From contig NZ_CANMSY010000013.1 of NCBI RefSeq assembly GCF_947500705.1, positions 1-63,560 of the forward strand: a stretch of DNA of 63,560 nucleotides. Direction: 5' to 3'. The notes under the pieces are model-generated. The model had not been told where the DNA came from and did no database searches. It saw only the letters and a list, made by a program, of their open reading frames with translations. Both the position numbers and the translations under genes were made by a program. Positions within the stretch are counted from its first letter, which is position 1, and every line of letters begins with the position of its first letter. Of the stretch, positions 60,939 through 63,560 are shown one piece after another. This stretch comes from an uncultured Brachybacterium sp. GTDB lineage: Bacteria > Actinomycetota > Actinomycetes > Actinomycetales > Dermabacteraceae.

Positions 60939-63488
60939 ATGTCATCCGAGAACCTCACTCGCGACGAGGCCCGCAGCCGCGCCTCGTTCCTCAGCACCGA
61001 TTCCTACGAGATCCGTCTCGATCTGACCACTGATAAGCGGACGTTCCTCACCGAGACCACGATCCGCTTCTCGTCCGCCGCCGCCCAGGCGACGTTCGTC
61101 GACCTCATCGCAGAGTCCGTCGAGGAGATCGAGCTCAACGGTGAGCTGCTCTCCGAGCCCGCCTCGCACTTCGACGGCGCACGGGTGCGCCTGCCCGTGC
61201 TGCGGGTGGGTGAGAACACGGTGCGCATCCTGGCGACGGGCCGCTACATGAACACGGGCGAGGGCCTGCACCGCTTCGTCGACCCGGTCGACGACGAGGT
61301 CTATCTGTACTCGCAGTTCGAGGTCTCCGACGCCCGCCGCATGTTCGCCTGCTTCGAACAGCCCGACCTCAAGGCGACCTTCGCCCTCACCGTCACCGCC
61401 CCTGCGCACTGGCGCGTCATCTCCAACGCCCCCACCCCCGCCTCGACCCCCGCCGGCGAGGGAACAGCCACCTGGGCCTTCGAGCCCACCGAGCGGATCT
61501 CCACCTACCTCGTCGCACTCATCGCCGGCAAGTACGAGGGCGGCACCGGGGAGATCACCACCCGCGACGGCCGGACCATCCCGATGGGCGTCTTCGCCCG
61601 CGCCTCCCTCGCCGAGCACGTCGATGCCCAGAACGTCATCGACGTGACCAAGGCCGGCATCGACTTCTACGAGGAGGCCTTCGACCAGGACTTCCCGTTC
61701 CGCAAGTACGACCAGATCTTCGTGCCGGAATACAACATGGGAGCGATGGAGAACCCGGGCGCCATCACCTACGTCGAGGCATACGTCTTCCGCTCCGAGG
61801 TCTCCGACGCGACCCGCGAGCGCCGCGACCTCACGATCCTCCACGAGCTGGCGCACATGTGGTTCGGCGACCTGGTCACCATGCGCTGGTGGGATGACCT
61901 CTGGCTGAACGAGTCGTTCGCCGAGTACGCCTCCACGCTCGCGAGTGCCGAGGCCACCAGCTGGACCGACTCCTGGACCACTTTCGCACTGTCCGAGAAG
62001 GGCTGGGCCTACCAGCAGGACCAGCTGCCCTCGACCCACCCGGTGGTCGCCGACATGGTCGACTTCGAAGCGGTCGAGACGAACTTCGACGGCATCACCT
62101 ACGCCAAGGGCGCCTCGGTGCTGCGTCAGCTGGTCGCCTATGTGGGCCGGGAGGAGTTCTTCGCCGGGGTGCGTGCCTACTTCGCCAAGCACGCCTGGGG
62201 TAACACCGAGCTCACGGATCTGCTGGTCGAGCTCGAGGCCACCAGTGGTCGTGACCTCAGCAGCTGGGCGCAGCTGTGGCTCCAGCGCGCCGGGGTGAAC
62301 ACGCTGCGCCCCGTGATCGAGCGTGACGGCGCGGGCACCGTGACCCGCTTCGCGATCGCCCAGATCGCGCCGGCGGAGCATCAGACGCTGCGCCCCCACC
62401 GCCTGCAGGTGGGCGGCTTCTCGCTGAAGGACGGGGCACTGACGCGCACCGAGTCGGTCGAGCTGGATGTGGACGGCGAGCTCACCGAGGTGCCCGAGCT
62501 CGTCGGGAAGCGCGCCGATCTGTGGCTGCTCAACGATGGCGACCTCACCTACTCCAAGGTGCGCCTGGACGAGGAGTCCCTCGCTGTCGCGATGGAGCAC
62601 CTGCGCACCCTCGACGACTCCCTGGCCCGGACCCTGCTGTGGTCCGCCGCCTGGGACATGGTCCGTGACGGCGAGCTGCCCAGCCGCCGCTACCAGCAGC
62701 TGCTCCTCGCGAACCTCACCGGGGAGGACTCCTCCTCGGTGGTGCGCACCCTGCTGCAGCAGCTGGAGACCGTCGCCGGCTCCTATGCCGCCGTCGACCA
62801 GCGCGCACAGCGCACCGAGGACGCCGCGAGCGCCGTCTGGGAGCTCGCCCTCGCGGCGGAGGCCGGCTCCGATGCCCAGCTGCAGTTCGTCGAGAGCTTC
62901 GCGAAGCTGGCCCGCACCGAGGAGCACCGCCATACCCTCGAGGGGCTGCTCGGCGGGACCACCACCCTGCCGGGGCGCGAGATCGACACCGATCTGCGCT
63001 GGAAGCTCGTGATCTCGCTCGCGGTGCTGGGCGGGATCGACGTCGCCGGCATCGACGAGCAGCTCGCCGCCGATGACACCCAGTCCGGTCGCAAGCATGC
63101 GCTCACCGCGAAGGCGGCACTGCCCACGGAGGTCTCGAAAGCCAAGGCCTGGCGCCGCACGGTGGAGAAGGACACCATGGCCAATGAGTCGGTCACCGCG
63201 GTGATCCAGGGATTCCGCCGGGTGGTCGACGAGTCGCTGCTGGCCCCCTACCGACAGCGCTACTTCTCCATGATCGATCAGGTGTGGGCTGAGCGCTCGA
63301 ATGAGATCGCCACCCGCCTCGTGGGCGGCTACTTCCCGCACTCCTATGGTGGAGAGGCCGTGCTCGATGCTGCCGATCAGTGGCTCGCCGATGCCGAGGA
63401 GGCACCCTTCGGGCTGCGCCGCATCATCATCGAGGGCCGCGACACCGTCGCCCGGCAGGAGCGCGTCCGCGCAGCTGATCTCGGCTGA
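60939..63488 (+). CDS. pepN: Aminopeptidase N (M1 family)
   Basis: The 849-residue M1 zinc aminopeptidase is full length. The exopeptidase motif NMGAMENPGAITYVEAYV is at about residue 267. The zinc site is ILHELAHMWFGDLVTMRWWD with the downstream Glu in NESFAEYAS. The N-terminal beta-domain includes RFVDPVDDEVYLYSQFEVSD, and the C-terminal ERAP1-like helical domain is complete. It removes N-terminal residues from peptides in the cytoplasm. ATG 60939 is preferred because CAGGAT ends 7 bases before it; ATG 60930 and an earlier frame from 60837 are less likely. Confidence 0.93.
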   Translation: MSSENLTRDEARSRASFLSTDSYEIRLDLTTDKRTFLTETTIRFSSAAAQATFVDLIAESVEEIELNGELLSEPASHFDGARVRLPVLRVGENTVRILATGRYMNTGEGLHRFVDPVDDEVYLYSQFEVSDARRMFACFEQPDLKATFALTVTAPAHWRVISNAPTPASTPAGEGTATWAFEPTERISTYLVALIAGKYEGGTGEITTRDGRTIPMGVFARASLAEHVDAQNVIDVTKAGIDFYEEAFDQDFPFRKYDQIFVPEYNMGAMENPGAITYVEAYVFRSEVSDATRERRDLTILHELAHMWFGDLVTMRWWDDLWLNESFAEYASTLASAEATSWTDSWTTFALSEKGWAYQQDQLPSTHPVVADMVDFEAVETNFDGITYAKGASVLRQLVAYVGREEFFAGVRAYFAKHAWGNTELTDLLVELEATSGRDLSSWAQLWLQRAGVNTLRPVIERDGAGTVTRFAIAQIAPAEHQTLRPHRLQVGGFSLKDGALTRTESVELDVDGELTEVPELVGKRADLWLLNDGDLTYSKVRLDEESLAVAMEHLRTLDDSLARTLLWSAAWDMVRDGELPSRRYQQLLLANLTGEDSSSVVRTLLQQLETVAGSYAAVDQRAQRTEDAASAVWELALAAEAGSDAQLQFVESFAKLARTEEHRHTLEGLLGGTTTLPGREIDTDLRWKLVISLAVLGGIDVAGIDEQLAADDTQSGRKHALTAKAALPTEVSKAKAWRRTVEKDTMANESVTAVIQGFRRVVDESLLAPYRQRYFSMIDQVWAERSNEIATRLVGGYFPHSYGGEAVLDAADQWLADAEEAPFGLRRIIIEGRDTVARQERVRAADLG

Positions 63489-63560
63489 GCGACGTGCTGC
63501 GAGCTCGCGAACGGCAGGAGCACAGTCCAGAAAGCACAGCTGAGCGACGTGCTGCGAGCT
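63484..63560. repeat. 22-bp direct repeat, 55-base period, cut by the window end
   Basis: GCTGAGCGACGTGCTGCGAG followed by CT occurs at 63484-63505 and again at 63539-63560. The first copy includes the pepN stop codon. The second reaches the window edge, so a longer tandem array may continue. Confidence 0.8.

Noticed and set aside
60942-63341. A 799-codon open frame on the minus strand
   Set aside because: It lies entirely opposite pepN, has the Gly/Val/Leu/Asp-biased composition of GC-rich antisense frames and no recognisable domain.
1-63560. tRNA or rRNA genes
   Set aside because: None could be recognised in the intergenic regions; the only structured RNA seen with confidence is the TPP riboswitch.

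Overview
The window is high-GC DNA with strong GC3 codon use. It carries mycothiol-type genes (mshA-mshB, a mycothiol-oxidoreductase relative), many genes that appear to be expressed from leaderless mRNAs, and actinobacterial gene pairs such as rpiB-nei. This points to an actinobacterium, probably a Micrococcales member near Brachybacterium/Dermabacteraceae; the genus is a guess from general similarity, not a search result.

Left edge (1-6.5 kb) is mobile DNA. An IS256-type element, cut by the window start, sits inside the DDE transposase gene of a Tn7/Tn5053-like transposon, followed by its AAA+ regulator (TniB/TnsC-like) and TniQ target-selection gene. A coding-like tail and a candidate TGT...ACA right end at about 5025 follow, then an MFS transporter.

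6.5-15.2 kb is ordinary chromosome: an alpha/beta hydrolase, a MmcQ/YjbR protein, a membrane-anchored EEP-family hydrolase, an AlkD-like DNA repair protein with a P-loop kinase, fmdA with fmdB (formamidase), a HIT protein, a GNAT protein and a spermidine-synthase-like protein.

15.3-25.6 kb is carbon metabolism. gntR-prpD-prpB-prpC forms a methylcitrate (propionate) operon with two TGTATACA sites at the regulator promoter. A FadR/LldR-type regulator stands divergent from lctP-lldD (lactate uptake and oxidation), with a perfect 25-bp palindrome between them. ilvD follows.

25.7-41.6 kb is mixed: an APH-like protein, a SRPBCC protein, a two-component pair, a DUF222-HNH nuclease gene with an SOS-box-like site on its -10 and DnaA-box-like sequences upstream, a FAD monooxygenase, mshA-mshB, a second EEP protein, an ADP-ribosylglycohydrolase, and an M13 metallopeptidase.

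41.7-44.6 kb is a thiamine-pyrophosphate riboswitch, with an SD-sequestering hairpin, upstream of ykoE and a fused A-A-T energy-coupling-factor gene (thiamine-precursor uptake).

44.7-63.5 kb holds an ankyrin protein; a minus-strand operon rpiB-nei-pip in which nei is frameshifted; a monothiol relative of mycothiol-dependent nitroreductase; a heterodimeric ABC exporter with one NBD lacking Walker A and the other lacking the signature motif; a secreted membrane-anchored protein; a transmembrane Ser/Thr kinase; a response regulator divergent from a histidine kinase that is followed by an acyl desaturase, with a perfect 24-bp palindrome upstream of the desaturase; a DUF402 protein; a beta carbonic anhydrase; and pepN.
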